A stretch of 64,000 nt of DNA from Parasedimentitalea marina (GTDB taxonomy: Bacteria; Pseudomonadota; Alphaproteobacteria; Rhodobacterales; Rhodobacteraceae). Below the pieces are notes generated by a model. That model did no database searches. It saw only the letters and a list, made by a program, of their open reading frames with translations, and had not been told where the DNA came from. The first letter of the stretch is position 1, and each line of letters starts with the position of its first letter. The translations under genes were made by a program, and so were the position numbers. Location of the stretch: the NCBI RefSeq assembly GCF_004006175.1, contig NZ_CP033219.1:4092001-4156000 (forward strand), written 5' to 3'. Shown one piece after another: positions 44,676 through 54,182 of this stretch.

Positions 44676-45239
44676 ATGTCCGATAAACTGAACCAGGTCT
44701 TGCAGGCCATTGATAGGGTCAATGCATCGGATCCCAAGCTTGAAGACGGTCAACCCGAATCGCAGCTTTACGGCCTGCGTATGAGCACTGAGTTGGCCCG
44801 ATTGTTCCCCGATGCGAGTGAACCGCTGCAAATTGCCGCCCGTGGCCAACATGTTGAGCGCTGGAAGCTAAGGCGCGACACCTACCCCGAGGGCCGTGCA
44901 GGCTATCTGACCTGGCGCAAGGATCAAGCCCGCCATCATGCCGATGTGGTCGCCGCCCTGATGCAGGACGCAGGGTACCCGGCAACAGACATTCAGACAG
45001 CTGGCCAGATGCTGCGCAAGGAGGGTCTGAAACGCGATGCCGGAGTGCAGGCCTTTGAGGACGTAATCTGCTTTGTCTTTCTGAAATGGTATTTCGCCCC
45101 TTTTGCGGCCAAACACTCGGCAAAAAAAATCCAAAGCATCGTAGAGAAAACCGCACGCAAAATGTCGGCCGAGGCGCGCGCCCGTGTGCTGCAAGAGTTC
45201 GAGTTGCCCACAGATCTGGCCGCGGCCTTCGCCAGCTAG
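44676..45239 (+). CDS. DUF4202 family protein
   Basis: 187-residue soluble protein of unknown function. The QPESQLYGLRMSTEL and ARGQHVERWKLRRDTYPEGRAGYLTWRKD blocks identify the DUF4202 family; the many conserved His and Asp residues (HVERW, RHHADV) look like an HD-domain-type hydrolase but this is only inference. A strong ribosome site (AAAGGGAG) lies before the ATG. Confidence 0.87.
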   Translation: MSDKLNQVLQAIDRVNASDPKLEDGQPESQLYGLRMSTELARLFPDASEPLQIAARGQHVERWKLRRDTYPEGRAGYLTWRKDQARHHADVVAALMQDAGYPATDIQTAGQMLRKEGLKRDAGVQAFEDVICFVFLKWYFAPFAAKHSAKKIQSIVEKTARKMSAEARARVLQEFELPTDLAAAFAS

Positions 45240-45419
45240 TCCTCCCGCCCGTCGTCAGGATCTGGCGATCCCTTCTCCCGTTGGGCATGGCCGCGCCTTT
45301 GGCGCGGCGGAACCGCCCATCCGTGATGCTGCACAATGGCGCGAGGACGCTGAAACATTGCTTTGCATGTGCCACAAGTCATCCCATCTACTGGTGGAAC
45401 CCAAAAAGCCGGAGGCCAA

Positions 45420-45869
45420 ATGCCCAAATACAATAAAAACCCGGACGTAATCGCCGCACTCTCGCCTGAAGAATATCATGTAACACAGAATGCAGGCACC
45501 GAACGCCCTGGCTCTGGCGCGCTGCTAGGGAACAAGGCCCCCGGAGTATATGTGGATATCGTATCGGGCGAGCCGCTGTTTGCCTCGTCCGACAAATACG
45601 AATCTGGCTGCGGCTGGCCCAGTTTCACCAAGCCCATTGAACCCGCCTATATGCAGGAACTGCAGGATCATACCCTGGGCATGGCCCGCACCGAGGTCCG
45701 GTCGACCCACGGCGACAGCCACCTGGGGCATGTCTTCCCTGACGGGCCAGCCGATCGCGGTGGGTTGCGGTACTGCATCAACTCGGCCGCCCTGCGCTTT
45801 GTCCATCGTGATGACATGGCAGACGAGGGCTATGGCGACTACATCAACCATGTGGAGGACGTAACATGA
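45420..45869 (+). CDS. msrB: Peptide-methionine (R)-S-oxide reductase
   Basis: Repairs the R epimer of methionine sulfoxide. About 149 residues. The catalytic Cys is in [11 protein letters not shown]; a second Cys in [10 protein letters not shown] can resolve it. The two CxxC zinc sites of many MsrB proteins are absent, so this is the zinc-free form. The ATG at 45420 follows GGAGG; an earlier in-frame start at 45363 adds a poor leader. It overlaps msrA by four bases. Confidence 0.95.
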   Translation: MPKYNKNPDVIAALSPEEYHVTQNAGTERPGSGALLGNKAPGVYVDIVSGEPLFASSDKYESGCGWPSFTKPIEPAYMQELQDHTLGMARTEVRSTHGDSHLGHVFPDGPADRGGLRYCINSAALRFVHRDDMADEGYGDYINHVEDVT

Positions 45870-46378
45870 GTACCACAGAGCGCGCAGTATTGGCCGGCGG
45901 CTGTTTTTGGGGCATGCAGGACTTGATCCGCAAGCGGCCCGGCGTGATTAGCACCCGCGTCGGCTATACCGGTGGCGACGTTGAGAACGCCACTTATCGT
46001 AACCATGGCACCCATGCCGAAGGTATCGAGATTATCTTTGACCCTGCGGTGACATCATACCGCGAGATGCTGGAATTTTTCTTTCAGATCCATGATCCGA
46101 CAACAAGCGACCGCCAAGGCAACGACATGGGGATGAGTTATCGTTCGGCGATATACATCACCAGTGAGGGTCAAAAAGCAGTGGCCGAAGATACCATCGC
46201 CGATGTCGAGGCCTCTGGTCTATGGCCGGGCAAAGTGGTCACCGAAGTCGAGCCGGTGGCTGAATTCTGGCAGGCCGAACCCGAGCATCAAGACTATCTG
46301 CAAAACCGCCCTGACGGCTATACCTGTCATTTTGCCCGCCCCGACTGGGTGCTGCCGAAACGCGCTAAAGCCTCGTAA
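45866..46378 (+). CDS. msrA: Peptide-methionine (S)-S-oxide reductase
   Basis: Repairs the S epimer of methionine sulfoxide. 170 residues with the active-site [12 protein letters not shown] near residue 11 and [20 protein letters not shown] further on, both standard. The start is coupled to msrB by an ATGA overlap, so both stereospecific repair enzymes are made together. It is convergent with queG two bases on. Confidence 0.96.
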   Translation: MSTTERAVLAGGCFWGMQDLIRKRPGVISTRVGYTGGDVENATYRNHGTHAEGIEIIFDPAVTSYREMLEFFFQIHDPTTSDRQGNDMGMSYRSAIYITSEGQKAVAEDTIADVEASGLWPGKVVTEVEPVAEFWQAEPEHQDYLQNRPDGYTCHFARPDWVLPKRAKAS

Positions 46379-46380
46379 AG

Positions 46381-47433
46381 CTAGGCCAACCGCTGCGCCG
46401 CCCAGCGTGCGGCATCAGCAACGGCAGCATCGGGATCATCAACCAGCACCTGCGCCACCGGGCGCAGGCTGGGATCTTGCGAGTTTCCTATTGCATACAG
46501 AACATTGCGAATAAAACGATCACGGCCAATGCGTTTGATGGGCGATCCCGAAAACATTGCGCGAAACGCGGCATCATCCAGCATGGCGAGCTCTGCCAGT
46601 TTCGGCGCCTTCAGCTCCTCGCGGGCGGCATAACGCATGTCGCTCGCCGCAACTGCAAATTTGTTCCAGGGACAGGCTGCCAGGCAATCATCACAACCAT
46701 AGATGCGGTTGCCCAACTTGACGCGCAGTTCTTCCTCCACCGGCCCTTTGTACTCTATCGACAGGTAGGAAATGCAGCGCCGTGCATCCAGCTGATAGGG
46801 CGCAACAAAGGCATCGGTTGGGCAGGCATCCAGACAGGACCGGCAAGACCCGCACCGGTCAGGTTCCGCGGGATCCACCGGCAGCTCTAGCGTGGTAAAA
46901 ACAGACCCTATAAAGGCCCAGTTACCCCAGTCCCGGCTAACAAGGTTGCTGTGTTTCCCCTGCCATCCCAGCCCGGCGGCCTGGCCCAGCGCCTTTTCCG
47001 GCACCGGAGCAGTGTCCACAAATACCTTGACCTCAGCCTCAGACCCTTTTGCCTTGGCAGTCTCAATCAACCAGCGTGCCAGTCGCTTCAGTCGCTTTTT
47101 AACAAGATCATGGTAATCCTTGTTCTGAGCATAGACCGAAATCGCACCCCTCTCGCGATGTTGCAAAATCTCGGTCGGATCATGCTCAGGCGCATAGCTT
47201 TCCGCCAGCATGATCACTGATTGCGCCTCGGGCCACAATAACGCCGGATCGCCACGCCAATGGGTGCGTTCAGCCATCCACCCCATCTGACCGTGATACT
47301 CAGCGTCAATATAAGCCGCCAGCCGGTTTGGCACCTCAGGCACATCCCATGGACGGCATATCCGGCACGACACAAACCCCTCATCCAGGGCGCGCTCCAC
47401 CAAAGCCTTTTTCAACATAGATCCCATATTCAT
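46381..47433 (-). CDS. queG: Epoxyqueuosine reductase
   Basis: Cobalamin- and iron-sulfur-dependent enzyme that reduces epoxyqueuosine to queuosine in tRNA. About 350 residues. The two 4Fe-4S clusters are shown by [15 protein letters not shown] and [13 protein letters not shown]; the catalytic Asp is in [13 protein letters not shown]-terminal HEAT-like repeats are suggested by the alanine-rich end. ATGs at 47433, 47427 and 47418 are all possible; the first is used here. The ATG lies at the edge of a dispersed repeat (47431-47489) whose GAGGATATTTT may supply the ribosome site. Confidence 0.92.
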   Translation of the reverse strand: MNMGSMLKKALVERALDEGFVSCRICRPWDVPEVPNRLAAYIDAEYHGQMGWMAERTHWRGDPALLWPEAQSVIMLAESYAPEHDPTEILQHRERGAISVYAQNKDYHDLVKKRLKRLARWLIETAKAKGSEAEVKVFVDTAPVPEKALGQAAGLGWQGKHSNLVSRDWGNWAFIGSVFTTLELPVDPAEPDRCGSCRSCLDACPTDAFVAPYQLDARRCISYLSIEYKGPVEEELRVKLGNRIYGCDDCLAACPWNKFAVAASDMRYAAREELKAPKLAELAMLDDAAFRAMFSGSPIKRIGRDRFIRNVLYAIGNSQDPSLRPVAQVLVDDPDAAVADAARWAAQRLA

Positions 47434-47489
47434 CTGGCCCAAAATATCCTCGGGGGGGAGCCGACAGGTGATGGGGGCAGACAGCCCCC
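47431..47489. repeat. Dispersed GC-rich repeat, copy B, at the queG start
   Basis: CATCTGGCCCAAAATATCCTCGGGGG followed by a GGGGGC-AGA-CAGCCCCC hairpin (47473-47489). It is close to copy A at 23904-23961. Here the element spans the gap between the GST gene and queG, and the queG ATG falls in its outer end. Confidence 0.6.
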
Positions 47490-47504
47490 GCACGCCCTAT
47501 CCGA

Positions 47505-48170
47505 TCAGAAATCCAGGTCGGCGTAATGCGGTGGCGGGCGAAACCCGGACACTTGATCCGCCAGGATGGACCGGAACGCTGGTCGAGATTTGATTTTGGC
47601 GTACCAGTCCTTAACCACAGCAGACCTATTCCAATCCACATCCGAAATATAATCAAGACAGGACAAATGCGCCGCAGCCGCAAAATCAGCCAGCGTCATC
47701 ACATCCCCGGCCAACCAACGGCGCTGATCCAGCAACCAGGCCATATAATCCAAATGGTACTTAATGGCCTTGGCACCATCTTTTACATTGCGGCTGTCCG
47801 GATAGCCCTGTCCGGTGATCTTCTTATTCACCCTCTCATACAAAAGCTTCGAGGTCACATCATGGTGAAACTTATCATCAAACCAGGACACCAGCCGACG
47901 CACTTCATAGCGCGCCTCGGGGTCTTTTGGCATCAGCGGTGGCTCGGGACGGGTTTCTTCCAGATATTCACAAATCGCTGCACTTTCGGACATCATCTTG
48001 CCGTCCAATCGCACCACCGGCACTTTGCCAGCCGGGTTGCGCCGCAGGAAATCGGGATCTGCCTCCCAATAGCGTTCTTCGACCAGATCGACCTCGATCT
48101 TCTTTTCCGCCAGTGACAGGCGGACTTTGCGACAAAATGGAGAGAGCGGTACGTGGTGCAGGCGGGCCAT
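47505..48170 (-). CDS. Glutathione S-transferase family protein
   Basis: 221 residues. Thioredoxin-like N-terminal domain (LHHVPLSPFCRKVRLSLAEK, with a Ser/Cys pair in the SPFCRK turn) and helical C-terminal domain ending in a SGFRPPPHYADLDF tail. The cis-Pro segment is GKVPVVRLDG and the EYLEET region binds glutathione. It precedes queG by 72 bases on the same strand, an association I recall from other Rhodobacteraceae, but any joint role is unknown. Confidence 0.9.
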   Translation of the reverse strand: MARLHHVPLSPFCRKVRLSLAEKKIEVDLVEERYWEADPDFLRRNPAGKVPVVRLDGKMMSESAAICEYLEETRPEPPLMPKDPEARYEVRRLVSWFDDKFHHDVTSKLLYERVNKKITGQGYPDSRNVKDGAKAIKYHLDYMAWLLDQRRWLAGDVMTLADFAAAAHLSCLDYISDVDWNRSAVVKDWYAKIKSRPAFRSILADQVSGFRPPPHYADLDF

Positions 48171-48237
48171 AGCGGTCAGATGCGTCCTGAATCAAAAGAA
48201 AGGTGCCGTCCAGCAATGCCCCGCGCTGACAAGAATT

Positions 48238-48957
48238 TCAATCCTCGAAACACGCAGCACGACCATCTGCGCGGATGGTGGCCGCTCCATCTGCAATATG
48301 AAGCGCTCTTTTTCTCACCTTGGGACTGGGTTTCAGCGCTGACCGGCTTTTGGGAGACGGCAACACAGCCGCAAGCAAAGATGCCTGCCGTGCAGTTAGC
48401 TGATCCGGCGCAACATCAAAGTTAGCCCGTGCGGCTGCTTTCACCCCAAACACGCCTTCTCCCATTTCCGCGACATTCAAATAGACTTCCAGAATGCGCC
48501 GTTTGCTCCAGATCATCTCAACCGCCGGCGTGATCAAGGTTTCCAAGGCTTTACGCAGCCAGCTACGCTCCTGCCAAAGAAACACATTTTTCACCACCTG
48601 TTGGGAAATGGTGGACCCGCCGCGCTGACTGCCTTCGTCCAGCACCGCCCGTACGGCCTGCACATCAATACCCCAATGCTGGCAAAACCGGGCATCCTCG
48701 GCGGCCACAACAGCGCGTGCCATAACCGGAGCGATCTCCTCTATGGGGACCCACTCCTGATCAATACGACGATCCAACCGGCTGCCCTCGGTCCACATGG
48801 TATGCGTGGTGGGCGGGTTCACCACTGAAAACAACAGGATGAAAAATCCAATGAACGCAACAAAGGCGAGACAGCCGCGCAGTAGCCAGCGCCGCAGCAA
48901 TTGCCAGAGGCCTGTCTTTCTCTTACTTTTGGATTTCTTCTTTTTTGTCTTCGCCAT
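48238..48957 (-). CDS. mtgA: Monofunctional peptidoglycan glycosyltransferase
   Basis: Polymerises lipid II into glycan strands at the inner membrane. About 239 residues: a very basic N-terminal tail (KTKKKKSKSKRKTG), a single membrane helix (about residues 26-50), then the GT51 domain with AAEDARFCQHWGID (catalytic Glu), GGSTISQQVVKN, and KRRILEVYLNVAEMGEGVFG. No transpeptidase domain follows, which sets it apart from class A PBPs. The ATG at 48957 is preceded by AGAGG. It is divergent from the small secreted-protein gene. Confidence 0.94.
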   Translation of the reverse strand: MAKTKKKKSKSKRKTGLWQLLRRWLLRGCLAFVAFIGFFILLFSVVNPPTTHTMWTEGSRLDRRIDQEWVPIEEIAPVMARAVVAAEDARFCQHWGIDVQAVRAVLDEGSQRGGSTISQQVVKNVFLWQERSWLRKALETLITPAVEMIWSKRRILEVYLNVAEMGEGVFGVKAAARANFDVAPDQLTARQASLLAAVLPSPKSRSALKPSPKVRKRALHIADGAATIRADGRAACFED

Positions 48958-49077
48958 GAAGCCTCTATAGGGCACCGAATGGGCGGCTCAAACCCGAAAT
49001 TTTCCATAACGCGGCTGAAATATATATGGCCACACCGTTGACCCGCCCTAAGTGATCGCAATTAGGGAGGACTGCGT

Positions 49078-49587
49078 ATGTTTTCAATTCAGCAATCACT
49101 TTTTGCCGCTTCGGTTACGGCTGGTTTGCTCTTAAGCCACGCCGCTGTGGCGCAAGAAATACCCAAGGAGGGTCCGGTTGATTTTGAAGTTTCAAGCATA
49201 GGCGAGGCTTCAATCCTCGCGGCCAGCCCAGGCACTCTGCAATTAAATTATGTCGTCAACGGCCTGCGTAATTCGAATGGAGACGGGGTTAACGGCTTAG
49301 CCAGCATGCATTGTGTAGGTGCCGCTACTATCGTCGACGGCAAGTGGGATAATGAAAGTGGATTGTGCAGAACCACTTACCCAGATGGAAGCTCCTCCAT
49401 GACCCGCTACAATGGTTCCGGCACCCTGGGAGGTCTTGCAGAGGGAGCCTGGTCATTCGTGAGCGGCACTGGCGCTCTCGAAGGTATTACCGGCGGCGGG
49501 ACATATACCCGGGTTTCCGGCCCCAGAGCCAGTGAAACCCGTTCGACATCCCGCAGCACCGTCAAAGGAAATTATAAGCTGCCATAA
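49078..49587 (+). CDS. Secreted hypothetical protein, barrel-like
   Basis: 169 residues with a clear signal peptide (VTAGLLLSHAAVAQE, cleavage near residue 25). The mature part has beta-rich, Gly-Ser-Thr-rich repeats and an end motif (GTGALEGITGGGTYT) resembling allene oxide cyclase/dirigent-like barrel proteins, where GTGxYxGITGGGTY recurs. Two cysteines (CVGAAT and GLCRTTY) could form a disulfide. A strong AGGGAGGA site and a powerful terminator suggest substantial expression. Function unknown. Confidence 0.8.
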   Translation: MFSIQQSLFAASVTAGLLLSHAAVAQEIPKEGPVDFEVSSIGEASILAASPGTLQLNYVVNGLRNSNGDGVNGLASMHCVGAATIVDGKWDNESGLCRTTYPDGSSSMTRYNGSGTLGGLAEGAWSFVSGTGALEGITGGGTYTRVSGPRASETRSTSRSTVKGNYKLP

Positions 49588-49590
49588 TAT

Positions 49591-49628
49591 TAAGACCCCC
49601 TCGCAACATCAGTTGCGAGGGGGTCTTA
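49591..49628. terminator. Strong bidirectional terminator
   Basis: A perfect 17-base-pair stem (TAAGACCCCCTCGCAAC / GTTGCGAGGGGGTCTTA) with a four-base loop. It lies between the convergent secreted-protein gene and gltB and carries T-rich ends on both sides. Confidence 0.95.
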
Positions 49629-49646
49629 TTCTTCCTCCGGTCCATT

Positions 49647-52600
49647 TTACTCGGCCGGAACTGCGGCCTTCTCGATGGACAGCGGATGTGGCAGATGCGT
49701 CAGCATCTCAATCGGGCAGACCTGCAGAAAGTTCTGCTTTTCACTGTCCCAGTGCTGCAGGATATCCGCGGCCTTGCGGCTGCTGGTTTCCTGCAGGTGG
49801 CGCTCGATCAGATCTTTCAGCTGATTTTCCCAATGCGCCACAGTGACTGGGTTGGTGACCAGAGTTTCCATGTTCATCATGGCCTCGGCTTTACCGTCAG
49901 GGTCATACAGGTAAGCCATACCGCCGGTCATCCCAGCACCAAAGTTGGCACCAATTGATCCAAGGATAACCGCAAGACCTCCGGTCATATATTCGCAGCC
50001 ACAGGCACCGCAGCCCTCGATCACCACTTTGGCGCCCGAGTTGCGCACGGCAAACCGTTCGCCGGCGAAACCGGCTGCGAACAGGTAGCCATCAGTAGCA
50101 CCGTACAGAACCGTGTTGCCGATGATGGTGTTGTCCGACGCCTTCAGCGGGCTAACCTGCGGAGGACGTACCACAATGGTACCACCAGACAGACCCTTAC
50201 CAACATAATCATTGGCATCGCCCGACACTTCCAGCTTTAGCCCCGGTGCCGCAAAGGCGCCCAGTGACTGACCAGCAGAGCCCTGCAGTTTCACCGTCAG
50301 GTGATCCGACTGGAAGGAATTACGCATACCGAAGTTGCGCACAATGTGGCTGGACGTCCGGGTGCCGACGGTCCGGTGGGTGTTCTGCACTGTATAAGAC
50401 AGCTGCATCTTTTCACCGTCTTCCAGGAACCGGGCCGCATCGCGCACGATCTCGGCATCCAGCGTATCGGGCACCACGTTGCGTTCTTTGTCCCGGTTGT
50501 ACACGATATCAGCCGAGCCATCGACGGTGATCAGCAACGGGTTCAGATCCAGATCATCCAGATGTGCCGAGCCACGGCTGACCTGCGCCAACAGATCCGC
50601 GCGGCCGACCACCTCGTCCATGCTGCGCGCGCCAATCGAGGCCAGCAGTTCGCGGACTTCCTGTGCATAGAAGGTGATCAGGTTCACGACCTTGTCGGCA
50701 GCATTGTCCACAAACTTGGCACGCAGTGCTTCGTCTTGTGTGCAGACACCAACCGGGCAAGTGTTAGACTGGCACTGACGCACCATGATGCAGCCCATTG
50801 AGATCAAGGCTGCCGTGCCGATGCCGTATTCCTCGGCCCCCAACATCGCGGCCATCAACACGTCCCGTCCCGTGCGCAAACCACCATCGGTACGCAGAGT
50901 GACCCTGCCGCGAAGGTTGTTCATGCTTAGCACCTGATGCGCCTCGGTCAGGCCCATTTCCCACGGCAGGCCTGCATATTTGATCGACGTCGCAGGCGAA
51001 GCCCCGGTGCCACCGTTGTGGCCTGAGATAAGGATCACGTCGGCTTTGGCCTTTGCCACGCCTGCGGCAATGGTGCCAACACCCGACGATGCCACCAGTT
51101 TCACTGTCACCTTACAACGCGGGTTGATCTGCTTGAGATCATAGATCAGCTGCGCCAGATCTTCGATCGAGTAGATATCGTGGTGCGGTGGCGGCGAGAT
51201 CAGGGTCACACCCTTGGTCGAGTGACGCAGGCGCGCAATCAGGTCGGTGACCTTCATGCCCGGCAACTGGCCGCCCTCACCCGGTTTTGCACCCTGAGCC
51301 ACCTTGATCTCCAGCTCTTCGCACTGGTTCAGGTATTCGGCAGTGACGCCAAACCGGCCCGAGGCGACCTGTTTGATCTTGGCAGAGGGATTGTCGCCGT
51401 TTGGTTCCGGTACAAAGTGCGCCGGATCTTCACCGCCCTCGCCCGAATCCGATTTGGCACCGATACGGTTCATTGCAACATTCAGGGCTTTGTGCGCTTC
51501 GGGCGACAGTGCCCCCAACGACATACCCGGTGTGACAAAACGTTTGCGGATCGAAGTAATGCTTTCGACCTCTTCAATCGGCACGGGCTTGCCCAATGGC
51601 TTAACATCCAGCAGATCGCGCAGATGGATCGGCGGATTGCTCTTCATCTTGGCCGAGTACTGCTTCCACAGCTCAAAAGATGCGTTGTGACACGCCATTT
51701 GCAACAGCTTCATCGAGCTGGCTTCCCAGGCATGGGTCTCGCCCGATTTGCGCGCTTTGTAGAAGCCACCAACCGGCAACACGTCCTGACCGTTAATCCA
51801 GCCTTTGGCGTGGGCCTCGACGGCTTTGGTCTGAATGCCGGTTACACCGATGCCAGAGATCCGGCTGGTCATGCCCGGGAAAAACTCGGCACACATCGCG
51901 CGCGACAGGCCCACGGCCTCAAAGTTCAACCCGCCCCGGTACGAAGAAATCACCGAGATACCCATCTTGGCCATGATCTTAAGCAGGCCCTGATCAATCG
52001 CGTTGCGATAGCGGGTAACGTTCTCGGTCAGGGTGCCATCAAGCAGCCCGCGCTCAACCCGCTCGGCCAGTGAATCTTCGGCAAGATAGGCGTTCACCAC
52101 TGTGGCACCACAGCCGATCAGTACCGCAAAGTAGTGCGGATCAACGCATTCAGCAGACCGCACGTTCAAAGAGCAGAACGTGCGCAGACCCTTGCGTGTC
52201 AGATGCGAATGCACCGCACTGGTCGCCAGGATCATCGGCATCGCAACCCGGGCCGCGTTCGAGTGTTGATCGGTCAGGACCAGGTGGCCCGCACCAGAAC
52301 GCACGGCCTCTTCTGTTTCGGCCCTAACACGCGCCAAAGCGGCACTAAGCGCGCCTTCACCAGGGACAAAGGAACAGTCGATTTCTGCCAGCGGTGAATT
52401 AAATTCAGACGTAAGTTTGTCCCACTGGGCATTGCCAACAAAGGGGCTCTCAAGCACGATGATTTCGGTCTGGCTGCTGCTTTCTTCCAACACGTTTTTG
52501 AGGTTTCCAAAACGGGTTTTCAGGCTCATCACCCGGAATTCGCGCAAGCTATCGATTGGCGGGTTGGTCACCTGACTAAAGTTCTGACGGAAGAAGTGGC

Positions 52601-54182
52601 TCAGCGGGCGATACATCTTGGATAGCACCGCGCTGGGGGTGTCATCCCCCATAGAGGCGAGTGTCTCTTTGCCGTCTTCAGCCATCGGAGACAGGATCTG
52701 CTCCAGTTCTTCAATGGTGTAACCGGCGGCATTCTGACGTTTGTGCAACTCGTCCCCGGTGAACAAAGCCTTCTCGGTGACACCGGACAGGGTCTCTTCC
52801 AGACTGTTGATCTTGCCGACCCATTCGCCAAACGGACGCGCTGCGGCCAGTTGATCCTTGATCTCGGTGTCGCGGAACAGTTTGCCCGCTTTCATGTCGA
52901 CGGCGATCATCTGACCCGGGCCCAAAGCGCCCTTTGCGACCACTGTGGCCTCGTCGATTGGCACCATGCCAGCCTCGGAGCCAGCGATCAGCAACCCGTC
53001 ACCGGTGATGACGTAGCGCATTGGGCGTAATCCGTTGCGGTCCAGACCTGCGCAAACCCATTGACCATCTGTCATAGCCAGCGCTGCAGGGCCATCCCAG
53101 GGCTCCATGACGGAGTTGCAGTAGGAATACATGTCGACCCAAGGCTGTGGCAGGCCGACAACCTGCTTCGACCAGCTTTCCGGAACCAGCATGGTTTTTG
53201 CCATTGGCGCAGAGCGGCCCGCGCGCACCATGACTTCGAACACACAATCCAGCGCCGCCGAATCCGAGGCACCGCCGGGGACGATCGGCTTAATATCTTC
53301 AGCCAACTCGCCGAAGAACGACGACGCCATGCGGATTTCATGGCTCTTCATCCAGTTCAGGTTGCCCTTCAGCGTGTTGATCTCGCCGTTATGGGCCAAC
53401 ATGCGGAACGGTTGCGCCAGCCACCACTGCGGGAAGGTGTTGGTGGAATACCGCTGGTGATAGATCGCAAACGTGCTTTCAAACCGTTCGTCCATCAGAT
53501 CGGGGTAGAAAACAGCAACCTGTTCCGCCAGCATCATGCCTTTGTAGATGATCGACCGACAGCTCAGCGAAGCGATATACAGACCGGCCACATTTGCAGT
53601 GGCGGCGGCTTTTTCAATCCGGCGGCGAATCACATACAGCTCACGCTCGAAAGTTTCTTCGTCCACACCCTTGGAGTTACTGATAAGGATTTGCTCAATT
53701 TCAGGGCGGGTGGCATTGGCTTTTTCACCCAGACAGGTCACATCCACCGGCACGTGACGCCAGCCGTAGATCGAATAGCCCATGCGCAGAACTTCGGTCT
53801 CAACGATGGTCCGGCAGGTTTCCTGGGCCCCAAGATCGGTGCGCGGCAGAAAGACCTGACCCACGGCCATCAACTGATCTTCGCGCGGGACGTGGCCGGT
53901 ACGTTTGATCTGATCGTAGAAGAACCGAACCGGGATCTCGACGTGGATACCAGCGCCGTCACCGGTTTTACCATCTGCATCCACAGCACCCCGGTGCCAG
54001 ATTGCCTTTAGGGCATCAATGCCGGCCTCAACCACTGTGCGGCTTTTTTTGCCATTGATAGAGACAACCAGCCCCACCCCACAGGATGAGTGCTCTTCCG
54101 CTTCGGAATAAAGCCCGTTTTCAGCCATGTACTGGCGTTTGGTTTCTTCGGCACGCACCCATTCGGCATCATACTTGGTCAT
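49647..54182 (-). CDS. gltB: Glutamate synthase (NADPH) large subunit
   Basis: Large subunit of GOGAT, forming glutamate from 2-oxoglutarate and glutamine. 1511 residues. Short propeptide, then the nucleophilic Cys near residue 34 (EEHSSCGVGLV) of the amidotransferase domain; central and FMN-binding synthase domains; cluster cysteines in CIMVRQCQSNTCPVGVC; C-terminal GXGXG-type domain. The ATG at 54182 overlaps the GFA-family gene by four bases. Its partner gltD lies upstream beyond that gene. All key motifs are intact. Confidence 0.97.
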   Translation of the reverse strand: MTKYDAEWVRAEETKRQYMAENGLYSEAEEHSSCGVGLVVSINGKKSRTVVEAGIDALKAIWHRGAVDADGKTGDGAGIHVEIPVRFFYDQIKRTGHVPREDQLMAVGQVFLPRTDLGAQETCRTIVETEVLRMGYSIYGWRHVPVDVTCLGEKANATRPEIEQILISNSKGVDEETFERELYVIRRRIEKAAATANVAGLYIASLSCRSIIYKGMMLAEQVAVFYPDLMDERFESTFAIYHQRYSTNTFPQWWLAQPFRMLAHNGEINTLKGNLNWMKSHEIRMASSFFGELAEDIKPIVPGGASDSAALDCVFEVMVRAGRSAPMAKTMLVPESWSKQVVGLPQPWVDMYSYCNSVMEPWDGPAALAMTDGQWVCAGLDRNGLRPMRYVITGDGLLIAGSEAGMVPIDEATVVAKGALGPGQMIAVDMKAGKLFRDTEIKDQLAAARPFGEWVGKINSLEETLSGVTEKALFTGDELHKRQNAAGYTIEELEQILSPMAEDGKETLASMGDDTPSAVLSKMYRPLSHFFRQNFSQVTNPPIDSLREFRVMSLKTRFGNLKNVLEESSSQTEIIVLESPFVGNAQWDKLTSEFNSPLAEIDCSFVPGEGALSAALARVRAETEEAVRSGAGHLVLTDQHSNAARVAMPMILATSAVHSHLTRKGLRTFCSLNVRSAECVDPHYFAVLIGCGATVVNAYLAEDSLAERVERGLLDGTLTENVTRYRNAIDQGLLKIMAKMGISVISSYRGGLNFEAVGLSRAMCAEFFPGMTSRISGIGVTGIQTKAVEAHAKGWINGQDVLPVGGFYKARKSGETHAWEASSMKLLQMACHNASFELWKQYSAKMKSNPPIHLRDLLDVKPLGKPVPIEEVESITSIRKRFVTPGMSLGALSPEAHKALNVAMNRIGAKSDSGEGGEDPAHFVPEPNGDNPSAKIKQVASGRFGVTAEYLNQCEELEIKVAQGAKPGEGGQLPGMKVTDLIARLRHSTKGVTLISPPPHHDIYSIEDLAQLIYDLKQINPRCKVTVKLVASSGVGTIAAGVAKAKADVILISGHNGGTGASPATSIKYAGLPWEMGLTEAHQVLSMNNLRGRVTLRTDGGLRTGRDVLMAAMLGAEEYGIGTAALISMGCIMVRQCQSNTCPVGVCTQDEALRAKFVDNAADKVVNLITFYAQEVRELLASIGARSMDEVVGRADLLAQVSRGSAHLDDLDLNPLLITVDGSADIVYNRDKERNVVPDTLDAEIVRDAARFLEDGEKMQLSYTVQNTHRTVGTRTSSHIVRNFGMRNSFQSDHLTVKLQGSAGQSLGAFAAPGLKLEVSGDANDYVGKGLSGGTIVVRPPQVSPLKASDNTIIGNTVLYGATDGYLFAAGFAGERFAVRNSGAKVVIEGCGACGCEYMTGGLAVILGSIGANFGAGMTGGMAYLYDPDGKAEAMMNMETLVTNPVTVAHWENQLKDLIERHLQETSSRKAADILQHWDSEKQNFLQVCPIEMLTHLPHPLSIEKAAVPAE

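Noticed and set aside
53061..54011. Plus-strand open frame of 316 codons
   Set aside because: Wholly antisense to gltB; no domain signature.
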